Source of the DNA: Chara braunii
Lineage: Eukaryota > Streptophyta > Charophyceae > Charales > Characeae
DNA length: 45,859 bases
Assembly (NCBI GenBank): GCA_003427395.1
Contig: BFEA01000234.1
Coordinates: 1,758,667-1,804,525 of the forward strand
Direction of reading: 5' to 3'
Positions 32,336 through 43,514 of this stretch are shown here, one piece after another (positions within the stretch are counted from its first letter, which is position 1; each line of letters begins with the position of its first letter). A program made the translations under genes and the position numbers. The notes below the pieces were generated by a model, which saw only the letters and a program-made list of their open reading frames with translations, was not told where the DNA came from and searched no databases.

Positions 32336-33751
32336 CTAGGTAGTCTGCTCTACGTGATAGGCATCAACAACCTTATTATACTCCCGCTTCAGATACTCAA
32401 GCTTGAAGTCATACTGGTCTATGACCTCAATCCATCGCTTGAGTGCATCAGAAAAAGTCGGTTGAGTCTTGATCCATTTGAGAGTATGATGATCAGTCCT
32501 CAAGTAGAAGAACCTTCCCAATAGGAAGTGTCTCCAATGGACAAGTGCTTTATATAGAGCATAGAGTTCCCTTTCATAGGTGGACTTCGCCAACTTCTTT
32601 GATTGCATCTTCTTGCTCATATACTCAATCGGTCTCAACTTTTTCCCATCCTGTTGAGCCAACACTGCGCCAGCGTCGTATTGGCTTGCGTCAGTGGTCA
32701 CTATGAATGACTTCTGAGGATCGGGAACCATGAGAACCTCATGATTCATGAGTGCATGCTTCAATCTCTTGAAAGCACCCTCGCACTCATCACTCCAGTC
32801 CCATGGCGTGTCAAGTCGAGTTAGATTAGTCAAAGGAGAGGCGACTGTAGAATAGTTTTTTACAAAGTTCCTATAGTAGCCGCACATCCCTAAGAAAGAT
32901 CTGACCTCAGTGACGGTCTGAGGTCGTGGCCAGTCTCGAATACTAGCCACCTTCGCATCGTCCGACATAATCCCTTCCGCGGATACTTCATGACCCAAGT
33001 ATAGTATCTTAGTGTGACCGAACTCACACTTCTCTAAGTTGACCTTATACTTGTGTTGTCGCAGGAGAGAGAGTACAGTCTCAACGTGCTTTGCATGCTC
33101 CTCGGCAGACTTGCTAAAGATTAGAATGTTGTCAAGGTATACCACGACAAACTTATCTAAATGTTCATGGAAGATTCGATTCATAGCATGCTGGAATATA
33201 CCCGACGCATTGCAAAGACCAAAGGGGATCACTACAAACTCATGCAGACCGTATCTGGTCTGAAAGGCTGTCTTGTGTTGGCCCTCAAGTCTTATTGCGA
33301 TCTGATGATATCCGGATTTCAAGTCTATCTTACTATAGTACTTGCATCCCTGCACCCTATCCAATAGGTCGTCTATGTGAGGTGGAGGCTCTCCGTTCTT
33401 CCCTGTGATGGCATTGAGGCCTCTATAGTCAATGCACATCCTCAAAGTACCCCCCTTCTTCGGTATGAATAGAACGGGTGATCCGTAAGGGGAAGTACTA
33501 GGCCGAATCCATCCCTTCTATGTCAGCTCCTTAAGCTGTCGCCGAAACTCATCTAACTCGGCGGGAGCCATCCTATAGATCCTTCCCTTTGGGGTCTTAC
33601 TCCCTGGAATGAGTTCTATAGCGTGGACAACTTCCCTTTTAACAACTCCTGTGGGCTCTTCGAACAAATCAGGGAACTTAGCAACGACGTGTTTTATCTC
33701 TGGGGGTGTTTTAACGGCCTCCCCTTTCTCAGAGACATATACAAGGTACAT
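32336..33751 (-). pseudogene. reverse transcriptase/RNase H (element 2), YLDN active site
   Basis: 33751-33518 gives the pre-RT region (KFPDLFEEP, AIELIPGS). After a TAG the frame resumes, with the 369-codon segment 33445-32336. RT motifs are MRMCIDYRGLN, YSKIDLKSGYHQI and FGLCNAS. The catalytic box reads YLDN at 33128-33139 where YxDD is expected, a Asp-to-Asn change. RNase H shows TTDASQYDAG, YERELYAL and RTDHHTL. The segment ends VEQTT with a TAG. YLDN should destroy polymerase activity. Confidence 0.93.
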
Positions 33752-33757
33752 ACCTTC

Positions 33758-34459
33758 CTATTGGTTTTGCTTATAGAAATTGTAGAACGTTGATGCACAC
33801 AAGCAGCCATAGGTATCTATAATACTACTGGCCTTGAACTTAGTCAATCTGACAGTTCGGCCATCGGGCAACTTATGCTTGAGCACCTTCTTATCCCAGT
33901 CAAACTGGGGCTTAGCAACTTGGAGGTAGTACATGCCTAACAACATGTCGAATGGTAAGTCGTCACTAACCAAGAACGAAATCTTATGGTTAAACTCTCC
34001 TCCTCCATAGGAGAAGGTACAGACTACGTCCTTGATATAGTCTGTTACTATCATGCGCTCCTTGTTGGCCAAAGTAGATGCTACATGTGTACTAAGGTGC
34101 CGTACCCGGTCCTGTAGGTGCAGCCTTTCCAAACAGTCGCGACTTATGTAATTTCACGTGGAGCCTATGTCTATGAAGGCACCACATTTGCGGCCTCCTA
34201 CATCGACTTCCACCACGAAATATTCCCTTCTAGGACCTTTCCTTAGCGCCACCCAAGACTCACGAGGGTCCTTGTTTGACCACTCACTCTCCAAGTCTTC
34301 TAAGGCATCAGACACATCTAACGTACAACGCATAGTTTGGTCTAGATGAGTTTGCGGGGTGACTAAAGAGTCATTAACTTTGACCTGCTCTTGAAGTAGG
34401 GAGGGTATCGGGCCCACTTCATCTTGAGTAGAACCAACTAAAACTTTCACCTGCCTCAT
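33758..34459 (-). pseudogene. retropepsin (element 2), damaged active site
   Basis: Segment 34459-34154 ends with FVVEVDVGGRKCGAFIDIGST and a TGA; the canonical D-T/S-G is D-I-G here. Segment 34132-33758 continues in frame with the rest of the fold, including PFDMLLGMYYL, which corresponds to the ILG/DWL region. A TAG at 33758-33760 separates it from the pre-RT segment. The Thr-to-Ile change and the TGA both fit C-to-T changes. Confidence 0.8.
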
Positions 34460-34536
34460 TGGTTTCCCGAGCTAGAAACCTGGGAAGAATATGCTCCCAT
34501 CTTAGGAGGTACCTTCTGCGTGACCTTAGCGTTCTG

Positions 34537-34578
34537 GCACTTATACTGGGTGTGCCCGTATTCAGCGCAGTTGATACA
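34537..34578 (-). other. gag zinc knuckle (element 2)
   Basis: CINCAEYGHTQYKC, a CX2CX4HX4C knuckle. It lies in the gag frame but beyond a TAG (34642-34644) and a nearby TGA, so it is cut off from the rest of gag in this copy. Confidence 0.85.
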
Positions 34579-34641
34579 AGCACCACGCACTCGGCGGTCC
34601 CGCCACACTTCTTGATCAAGACCTGCCTTCACTCAATCAGC

Positions 34642-36322
34642 CTACTTGGTCTGATTGGAGGCGGTCTTCCCTTGACTCCTTGGTTGGCCCTTCCCTCGGC
34701 CACCTGCCTTAGCCTTTACGACCGCAGCGAGGGTGCCACCTTCAGCTACCTCCTCGCCGTCAAACTGTGTATAGTCCATCAGGTCAGTGATCTCGCCGAT
34801 CTCAGTTTGAGTCCCATCGGATTCCACCATCATCAACTTAGCCCCCTTCTTCTTCCATTCCTGATGACTCTTCTTCTTCTTCGTGTCATTCTGAGTAGGT
34901 TGAGCATTGCCTAGTGTGGTCTCCAAATCTAAGGCTTTCCTAGACAACGTCTCAAACAAATGGTATTCGGTGCGTGCCTCGCTGACCAGCAAGTTCCTGA
35001 TGCTCTCTGGAAGACATCTAACAAACGTTGTTAACAGGAACTGGTCACTGTAGTTGATGCCAGGAACGAGGATCAGACTCTCAACGGTAGTCGTAAGCTC
35101 TCTAACCAACTTGAATTTTTGTTGTTGTAACTTGTTAATCGCATCAGTGGCTCTTTGTGCCTCACGTGGATTATGCCATCGAGCTTCTACCATCTCCATT
35201 AACAAGTCTAACGTTAAAGACTTAGCCCAGTCCGCCATGCGTCGCCCATACCCGGCCTTTACAACTACACCATCTAGCCATTTGGCTGCCTTACCCTCGA
35301 GGTACGATGCAGCGGTAACCACTTCGTCCTCCAGCAAGGTCTTCTTGGCCTTCACCCAAACCGGGACTGTCCTCAACCAAGTGTTGAGCTGTTCATCCTT
35401 TCTCTCGCCTGAGAAGGCAAGAGGCGGTTTCATTGGGGTCTTGGGATACCATTGACCTTGGGGCTGTCCCTGTTGAGGAACAGGTTGTTGCGGTGGTGTA
35501 GCTCCCACCGCTGAACCCGAAGAAGAAGATGCAACAGTCTGTGCAACTGCTGCAGACGTACCACTTGGCTGTATACCAGCTTGAACTGGAAAGGTGCCTG
35601 ACATCGCCGATAACGTCAACGACGATTGTACTGATGGCCTGAATCCTGGCCTTGTCAATACATCCACGATCTGGTCTAGAGTGCTCTGCATGAAGTCTAA
35701 TCTGCTGTCCACGTGCGCGTGCAATGACAACATATTCTTCTTTAATATTTTCATTTGGTCAGACAATGCTGACTCATCCAAGCCCTCTAACTCAGCCTTG
35801 TCAGCCTCTAAAGTATCAAGCCTGACTGTTTTATTTTTTATCTCTCTTTCTCTATCGGTAGCTTTCTTCAGGTCCCTCTCTAACTGTTCACAAATCTTTT
35901 CGACCTGCTGGAGCTCCCCGATCTCCCGTTCGCCAGGAGTCAACGGGCTGAACTACGCGCCTGCCATTTGACTTGTAGACTGCCGAGAACCTCGAACTGG
36001 AAGTACCCGTGGACCCTGTTGGCATTCCCAACTGGGTCCCATTGGTCCCAGACAACGCTGCAGAGGATGATGCTGAACTAGTCATGGTTGCTACCCTGAC
36101 TGCTGCTGCAGCCTGTTCCCTAGCTGCGGCGTTTGCTGTTTCCCTAGCTGCTTCTAGTGCATGGGCTCTGCGTTCGACACGAAGCCGTCTTTCGTCTTCC
36201 GGTTGTAAGGTCTGGAACACGTGCGGGATCCTACGTGATCTTGCACGTGTTAGTCTAGCATCGTCAACTCTCTCCTCGTCGACGTCTGACCCGTTCATCA
36301 ATTGGGAAAACATTATCTGCAC
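34642..36322 (-). pseudogene. gag (element 2), frameshifted
   Basis: The N-terminal frame 36322-35888 starts MQIMFSQLMNGSDVDEE and has an Ala/Arg/Glu-rich coiled-coil-like stretch. A frameshift at ~35900-35940 leads to the frame ending at 34642. That part contains another coiled coil (EQLERDLKKATDRER), a Gln/Pro/Ser linker, then the Retrotrans_gag domain (PPLAFSGERKDEQLNTWL, AASYLEGKAAKWLDG, WHNPREAQRATDAI). A basic C-terminus precedes the knuckle. It would form the virus-like particle. Confidence 0.85.
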
Positions 36323-37536
36323 TAGAATCCCCTAGTGGAATCCTACCACAGAATATGTCTGACCGACACCTAATTTTCTAAAAATAGTTGTGTCCGGCAG
36401 GTTCCCTACAGTAGTGAACAAGTGGCATGTCTACAACATTCACACAGATTGTCTACATAGTCTAGATGTACTCTGATTGGTTCACTTGCAGCAGCATTAG
36501 ACAGAACTGGCTATGGTAGCTTACAACAATCCTAATCTAATCAAAGATACAAAAAGACCATGTTGCAGATGTATGATGAGTGGGTATGGTTATGTATACA
36601 GTTGAGCACCAATTAGAACCTACCCTTCCCTCAATCCAACATACCGGTAAACATCATTGAGCGAGCAGTGTCTTCGTGTGTGTATCGGCCCATCCCTGTG
36701 CCCAAGTCGTTACCGAGCAAGCCAGCCCAACCACTCTTATTTACCCTCGTACGGCGACGAGCCTTCCTGTCCATGTGATTTGGCTGATCAGGAGGATATT
36801 ATAGAGCGCCCTCATCTCTTCAGCAATTCTTTAACGTCGCAGTAAGGACGACGATCACAACCAGTATCACAATGAACTCCCAACCAGAAATATTTATAGA
36901 CGGTCTGATAAGCGTCTGTCATGGGCTGGCACACCCGGCAGAACTTCTATTCAGTGCAGCAAGTGCCAAAATGGACAGCAGCCATCGCATGCGTGACCTA
37001 CTCCCATTGGGTTGGCATGGTGGCTGTGACCCAGTGCTTCGACCATGGCCCTTCGGAGGCACTGCCTTTTCTCCTTCCAGATGCTTCCGGAAAGATTGTC
37101 GTCTCTCAAGGTAGTGCGCTCACGACACCTCACCAAAGGAGAGGACTCTCAAGTTGGACTCACTTTCTCACGGTAAGAAGAGATTGAGAGAGTAGATAAG
37201 GTAAGGGAACAACGTACCAGGAGATAGCTGCCCCCAACCATAGATTTCTCACCAATTGAGCTGAGTGTGCATTTGATGACTGGTCTTGGCCTCGGTACCA
37301 CCCACAACGCAATGCAGTGCCACCTCAGCCAAACGCCACATCAACATGCTCTCATCACCAATCATACATTCCACATGTCACCATGGCATACACTGCTGTC
37401 TTAGCCTTCCGGCGCACCCCTCTCTACCCAAGGCGTGCGCTTATTGTGGCCTGACGTCACAAGTACCCACTGCGAAGAAGCATCGTCAACGCACCAAGTC
37501 TGTATAACGCCAGCGTGCCAAAGGTAAGTGGCGAAT
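36323..37536 (-). other. long untranslated leader of element 2
   Basis: About 1.2 kb between PBS and gag with no convincing open frame on the - strand. Such leaders can hold packaging or translation signals, but none was identified. Confidence 0.6.
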
Positions 37537-37555
37537 CAAACCAGCTCCGATACCA
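37537..37555 (-). other. primer-binding site, tRNA-iMet type (element 2)
   Basis: The - strand reads TGGTATCGGAGCTGGTTTG, three bases after the LTR's terminal CA. It matches the initiator tRNA-Met type better than element 1's PBS does. Confidence 0.9.
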
Positions 37556-37558
37556 AAT

Positions 37559-38602
37559 TGCAAGGAACATGAATACGGACGAAGCACAGAAATCCAGAAT
37601 GCAAAATCACACTGAAGTCCAAGTAGCCAAAGCCAGAGCAGATAGCATAATGGAACTGAGTAACCATCCAATTGAGAATGATACAGAAGAATCGTGAGTC
37701 AATGTCCATGCCCAACAGGGCAACACCAACAACATAACCCAATGTAGCTCTCTCTTATGAATGGCCCCAGGCGCCCTATCTACTCTACAGACTAAGCCTA
37801 CAACTACAACAATGAAAGCAACCAGACAACTTGACTACCAGCGAGTGATGATGTCAACACCAAGGCCGACCTCCACCTCCACCAGGTACGTATCCTCTTC
37901 ACCCACACTCTTCCTTGTTACCCACACAGCGCCCTTCACCTCCGAAGAACCACCTTCGCCCTCACCTCCCCTGCGCCCCATGCAACCCGTCTATGGCCGC
38001 CAGCGCACTGTGCATAGGCAGCGCCCTACCGCCTAGCGCCTCCCTGTCTTGCACCTCATCCCAACGCTGCGCAGCAGCAACTCGCATCCGCGGAGCATGC
38101 CGGTAATGCTCGCATTGGCCAAGATCCCTGCCCACTCGCCCTGCTTGCCTATATGTCAATGCTCTGTGTGGGCGGCCTCCCTTCAGCCTGCGACCTAGCC
38201 CCTGTGCCTGAACCCAGGCCCGATGCAGTTGGGGCCCGGGTAATGCAGTTGCCCCTTTTTCGTCAAGGCCTGCGGTCAGATTCAGATAGTGGGTCGATTT
38301 CCCTTTGGCATTTTCGGCCTCTATACCCAGCGTGCATTGTTGGCCTCACGTTCAGGTGCCTAGGGCGTAACTAACTCAGAGGCCCTGGGTTCTCCACATT
38401 TGCAGAGATTCGAGACTCGGCGCACTCCAACCAACTGGCATGCTGCAACTGTATGGACCCCACTTCGGGAAATGTTTGCACAGAGGGCTCTTGTTGATTT
38501 GCTGGCCCGCCCTTACTTAGGGCGGGCACTAGGCTTGCTGGGGCCTTAGCCCTGAACATGTACATCATGGCAAGGCCCCTTCTTGAGGGCTCAATCCTCA
38601 CA
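37559..38602 (-). repeat. 5' LTR of element 2
   Basis: TG...CA repeat of 1044 bp, counterpart of 29709-30751. On the - strand it starts TGTGAGGATTGAGCC and ends ...CATGTTCCTTGCA. Confidence 0.93.
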
Positions 38603-38606
38603 CTTT
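38603..38606. other. target-site duplication of element 2 (right)
   Basis: CTTT, identical to 29705-29708. Four bases can match by chance, but both LTR ends are canonical and the site splits a LINE. Confidence 0.55.
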
Positions 38607-38641
38607 CTACATTAGTACAAAAAAAAAACAAGAACACTTCA

Positions 38642-40540
38642 TTAGTCCAAACCATACCAACTCAAAGACACCAAGCACAAGAATGATAATGGGAATGGAC
38701 CGGGAAAGTTCGATAATGGTCTTAGCAGAATCAAAGGATCCACCGTGGTCCAATCATGAAAATGTATTTGATAGATCCTTCTGAATTTTGATTGCCCCCT
38801 TTTCACATTAGCTTTTTTCACTTCCTTCCACTTTATAACGCCCACCTTTCCTTCCTTGCTATCCCTCAACCAGTCGTTGCTGAATTGTTGAATATGACGG
38901 TCAATTTCTGATTGGATCGACAGATGTTGAACCTTTTCCTTGACTTTATCCCATTGCGCCGAGATCTTTGTCTGAATCTGCTCTTTAATTGAATGTGTGA
39001 ATTCTGGTCCTTCCAGCCTAACTCCTTCCATCTCATTTGTATATCTTTTGTGCAAAAGAGCCCAAAAGATGAATCTCCTCCCAACTAGGAATAAATTTTG
39101 AGTGAAATCATCCAGCTGAGGGGGATTCCATGTTTCACATAGGAGGGCTTTCCAATCCCATGGCCACGGGAGTGAGGATGTGAGTTGACTCTAAATCCTA
39201 TCCCACCATCTCCATAACCATACCGCACTGGGACACTGTAGAAAAATGTGCTTTATGGTTTCAGGGATTTTTCTTGATGGGAAGGTTGATGTACAAAATT
39301 TGCACCATGGTAGGGCTAAACCTCTTTGTTCTAGGGTAGTTCTGTCCATAATCCAATCGTTTGTTGGAAGACAATGATGATCAATCTGCCATTTCATCGA
39401 TGCTACCTTCGCTGGTTTGGTCTTAATGGTTTTAAACCATTTAATAAAGCGCACAAAATTCTTACTTATATCTAGATGTCTCATCCAGCGTTCTTCCACT
39501 TTATCCCTTATATTAAAAGAATTTCTCAACATCGGATAAGTGGATTTCACTGTTAGTGTGTGTAATGACTGTGTCCAAGTTCGCTTTTCTCCTTTCCCTG
39601 TCTAGGTCCATTGAGCTGGATCTAAGGCCAAATTGTCTATCGACTGGTTTGGTCGAAATGTCTGCCATCGTTCCTTGTCTTTCGAGACTCTGACTGTGAA
39701 AACTTGGTCCATCTGGTACCATTTCGTTTCTTGGGTTTGTCATGGAAAAAGAAAATTTTGGTGATCTATCGAGAAGATGGAGGTTAACACCGTCGAATCT
39801 TCTCCCACCATGACCTCATTCCCTATTTGTTGCTTGTCATCAGAGAAACCTACCCAATCTCCCTCTTGAAAATTCGGCCATTTTTTAAGAATTCTTACCC
39901 AATCTAATGGAATTAATTCAATTATATCCTCCAACTTCACAATTGAGTTTCTTTAATACCGAAGTTTGGGTTGAAGCTGGGCTGAGGTATATCAATCTTT
40001 TGCTTCTTTGTTCCATATATATTTTATTATGAGGATCCCATTCTTAACCCATCCTCTCCAAGGAGAGCCCATGCAGTGTAGCGTACATCCATGTGAATCT
40101 GTAATAAATTGATTATTGAACAGAGGTTTTCGACATACTTTCTCCCATCTTTTTGGTGGACACTTATCATGTAATGGTAATTTTCTCCATGTTTTCAGAA
40201 GGTTAGGCCAAAATGGATCCCTTCTCATATCTGCCCTTGCCGCTTGTCTGTCTGATTCTATCTCTTGTGCTGTAGCTAAAGAGACACCTCTTGGAATTGA
40301 CCAACTTCCGTTTTCCAACCATATCATTGGGTCAATATCCTTTGGTATCTCAGGTGTTTGTCTTACTATCTGCTCCCATGCCAGAGCCTGCCAGGGAGTT
40401 TGTGGGTTGAAGAGCAGTCTTTTGATCCATTAAATTGACAGTGCCTGAGATTGCGAGTGAGGGTCCAAGATTCCTAATCCTCCTTTCACTTTGGGTTGAA
40501 TTAGCGTTTGTCATGCGACTCTGCTGATTACATTTTTGCA
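38642..40540 (-). pseudogene. LINE ORF2 C-terminal region with zf-RVT
   Basis: Open pieces (40327-39992, 39940-39740, 39550-39191, 39055-38642) are mostly in one frame; 39743-39513 uses another. The 39550-39191 piece matches the RT zinc-binding domain zf-RVT: KWQIDHHCLPTNDW, CKFC, ETIKHIFLQCPSAVW. The last 137 codons are Lys/Glu/Gln-rich and end YGLD near 38642. No RNase H is seen after the RT. This region helps bind RNA or DNA in plant L1 proteins. Confidence 0.8.
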
Positions 40541-40699
40541 CTCATGATTCCCTCTCCATAAATATGCAGTGATTAGTCTTTTCAATGATTGGATACTTTT
40601 CTTATCTAAAGGCCAGATAACAGATTTATACCACAGAGATGCTAGGATCACATTATTTATCACAATCGTTCTCCCAATCAGAGATGTTTGTTTATCTTT

Positions 40700-41992
40700 T
40701 CACGCTTTCATCTTGGCTAGGGCTGGTTCCCTAATCCACTCATTGTTTGTCCGAGGTTTCTCTTCAACTGATAGGGTAATCCCCAAGATCCTCATAGGGA
40801 ATGAAGGAGGAATCCAATGGACTCTAGGTTCCTCAGGTGGTCTCACCCCTTGGTGATGGATCCACCATCCTTGGGTTTTTGTACCCCAGTTGATCCTCAT
40901 GTTTGATAAAGCACATAACTTATCCATCATTCCCTTAATGACTCTCATATTTTCCTCAGAGGCATCTACCATTAGTGAGAGGTCATATGCAAACAGAGAG
41001 CAAACAAAAATGACTTCTTCCAGGATAGATGCTACCCTAATTCGTTTAATATCCTTGTTTCTCCTTAAATTAGCTGCTAGGGCTTCCAACATAATGACGA
41101 AAAGAAAAGGTGCTATCGGGTCCCCTTGTGTGACTGATCTTTCTTATGAAATTGGAGGAGCAAGATTACCATTAATCATTATTTTCGTTGTCGCTTCTGA
41201 GTGTAATATGTGTATCCATCTTTTGAAGGAAGTCCCAAAATTAAATTTCTCCAAACACACGTCTAGAAAGACCTAGTCCACATGGTCATATGTTTTTTCA
41301 AAGTCGATAAAAATGAGGGCTGCATTATGTTTGGATTGTCTGGAGATCTTAATTAATTCGTTTACCAGTAAGATATTATCTTGAATATACCTACTTGAGA
41401 TGAATTCTGTTTGAGTGGGATGAATGATTTGTGCTATAATCTTTATCAGTCTGTTTGATAAAACCTTTGTCAAAAGTTTATATACAACTGTTAGAAGGGT
41501 AATTGGTCTGTAATTGCGAATATTCGTTAAATCTCATTTTTTGTACAGAAAGGTTAACACTCCTTGTCCCACTATTTCCCCCAATCTTCCTGTATCCCAA
41601 ACTTCTTGGTAGAAGTCGGTCAGGTCTTGAGAAATATGGTCCCTCATGACCTCCCAAAATTCATTGGGAAGCCCATCTATGCCTGGTGTTTTGTCCTCTT
41701 CCATCATCATCAGTGCTGTCCACTTCAGTGATTGATTTTTCTGAACTATCCTTTTGAAGATCTGTAAGTGCCTTGTCAATTGGAAGAAGGAAATCCTGAA
41801 TTTCTCTCTTTCTTTGGAGTGTAGGAAGATGTTTGCATTCACAAGAAAAATGTTTTTTATAAAATTCTCTTGCAATCCAGGTACAAGCAGCAGTAGAAGT
41901 TTGTAGGGTATGTTGACTCTGTTGTGTATCTTCCAGTGCTTCAATAATTGATCCCCCCTTTCGTACTCTTGCCTTGGCGAAAAACCTCGCAT
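40700..41992 (-). pseudogene. LINE reverse transcriptase (ORF2), AYD active site
   Basis: RT motifs in order: EEDKTPGIDGLPNEFW (~41700), LTFLYKK, YRPITLL, SNRLIKIIAQIIHPTQTEF, then LIFIDFEKTYDHVD at ~41285. The catalytic box reads LFAYDLSL at 40982-40990, where A/YxDD is expected, so one Asp is Tyr. FPMRILGITLS corresponds to the thumb-proximal motif. Stops fall at ~41532, at ~41273 and elsewhere. The copy is inactive. Confidence 0.9.
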
Positions 41993-42152
41993 CCATGACC
42001 TCTTCTGTGTTGTGTTTAGCTAACTTCCCTCTGATCATAATTCCTTGCCATCTATTTTCCATATAACCAAGTAATTGATTCTCAATTTCATCTAATCTTT
42101 CTTTTATCGATAGTGTTCGAGGGTTGTTTTCTTGATCGTCCTCACCCTCCAT
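41661..42152 (-). pseudogene. LINE ORF2 linker between endonuclease and RT
   Basis: A 163-codon frame, different from the flanking ones, with a helical, Glu/Lys/Gln-rich composition (IKERLDEIENQLLGYMENRW, REFYKKHFS) typical of the L1 linker before RT. Its true end is near 41750, where the RT frame takes over. Confidence 0.6.
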
Positions 42153-43366
42153 TTGTTGTTGTAGCTGTTGAAGTTGTTGTTGTAGATTGATTTCTTCAAG
42201 ATGCCTCTATGCTGCTAGCATTTTGGAGTATTCATTGCATTTACGGCCTAAGAACATCAAACCGTTGTTGAACCAGCGTATATTGTCATTTATAATCTCC
42301 TTCTGTTTTTTCCAGTATGACCATAGATCTTGTAGATATGCTTTGAATTAGTCGATATGTAGTAGGGAGGTGTTTAATTTGTTGAATCCTTTGCCTTGAT
42401 CAAACTTTTTTCTAAAGGATAGTATTATGACACACATCGCGTGATCGATACCCGGATAAACACTCCGAGGAAAGATTTCTGCTATCTGTAGTGCTCCTTG
42501 AAGCTCTTCAGACATAAGTATCAAGTCTATGCGAGACCTTGATGCTTTTCATGTCTGACACTTTCTGAAACAAGTGAAGGTACGTTTGACTGGGTATGTA
42601 CGTCTGAATGAGTCAAAAAGATTGAAGGACTGACAAAGTTCTTCTATGATTCGTTCATCAGATTCAATGTAGGCTGGACAGGGTGAGGGGATTTGCCAAT
42701 ATCCAGATGACGATTAGGGGCTGCATTGAAGTTCCCAGCCATGATGATGGGAATTTCAATTGGCAGATGTTCTCTTATATTCTCAAAGAATTCCTTTCTT
42801 TCCCCTGTATCATGGGGCCCATATACGCATAAGATAATTACAATTTCTAATTCAAACATCGCTAGAATATAGACCCATCTCCCCCCTTCTTTGTTTGCTT
42901 CCCAATATACCGGGTCTATCCTTGAATCATGAGGGAGCCAAATTGCCACCCCTGCACTACCTGCTTTGGGGGCATGCGCCCTAAAGGCTTGATGGGGCCA
43001 TATTGGTTTGTGAATATGATTATGCTCTGCATTATCTAGCAAATGTGTTTCCTGGATAGAGACTGCGTCTGGCCATTCTTTACCCTCTACTCCTTGTAGT
43101 TGATCATAAATAGCCTGTCGCTTAGATGGTTTGGTTGAAGCCAAACCATTCACATTTAGTGAGCGGAGATCGAGATCTGCTGAACGAAGATCGAGATCTG
43201 CTGCTCTTTTTTGAAGTTTCCATTCTTTATCTCTGTTATACAACACTTCCAACGGATTAATCATCCCCATTTCACTCCTTTTTCCTGTTGCAAGTTGCAA
43301 CTCTCTTGAGGGGACGCTGGACCCGGTTTCCAGCAGGTGTTGCTCCCCACCAATAGATTGGAGCAT
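42153..43366 (-). pseudogene. LINE ORF2 endonuclease domain
   Basis: The 240-codon segment 43366-42644 has the APE-type fold: LRSLNVNGLAS (Asn), VSIQETHLL (Glu), CVYGPHD and MAGNFNAAPN, where the usual GDxN is GNFN. Beyond a stop at 42644 the domain continues with SRSRIDLILMS and an IDHAM motif (~42520 and ~42440), the C-terminal catalytic elements. A 21-bp tandem duplication near 43160-43205 repeats ADLDLRS. It would nick DNA to prime reverse transcription. Confidence 0.85.
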
Positions 43367-43447
43367 TCAGCGGAAGGTTACCAGGCGGTGATGCTCTTTT
43401 CATCCCACTTGCTAGGCCGAGGCTGTTTTTTGTAAAAAAAGAAAAAC
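43313..43447 (+). mobile_element. short retroposed copy with LINE 3'-UTR stem-loop (+ strand)
   Basis: Starts GGGGACGCTGGACCCGG, continues through CCCCACCAATAGATTGGAGC, shared with the 12.55-kb copy, and ends in an A-rich tract (43433-43449). It overlaps the 5' edge of the LINE in the opposite orientation, so the first LINE codons there may not belong to ORF2. Confidence 0.5.
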
Positions 43448-43472
43448 AAAGAATGCGGAAGGGGCATGCAAT

Positions 43473-43514
43473 GGGGGCATGCCAAGGAATTTAGGGAAAA
43501 GTGAGTGTGGAGTC
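43473..43514. repeat. fragment resembling the element 1 LTR
   Basis: GGGGGCATGCCAAGGAATTT, then AGGGAAAAGTG and GGAGTC, resembles 14032-14070 in the element 1 LTR (GGGGTGTGCCAAGGATTTTT...). Short and diverged. Confidence 0.4.

Larger units (their letters stand above)
29709..38602 (-). mobile_element. Ty3/gypsy chromovirus (element 2), nested in a LINE
   Basis: An 8.9-kb element reads on the - strand: 5' LTR 37559-38602, PBS, long leader, gag, protease, RT/RNase H, integrase with chromodomain, PPT, 3' LTR 29709-30751. LTRs of 1044 and 1043 bp run TG...CA, are very similar, and are flanked by CTTT. The coding region has many stops and altered active sites, so the copy is not autonomous. Confidence 0.93.
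38603..43366 (-). mobile_element. minus-strand L1-type LINE, interrupted near its 3' end
   Basis: The element reads right to left: endonuclease, RT, zf-RVT domain, C-terminal tail, then a 3' UTR cut at 38603 by element 2. ORF1 is absent, consistent with 5' truncation. Together with 29464-29708 the LINE would be about 5.0 kb. Most of ORF2 is in a single frame with several stops and a pair of frame changes between ~42640 and ~41750. Confidence 0.85.
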
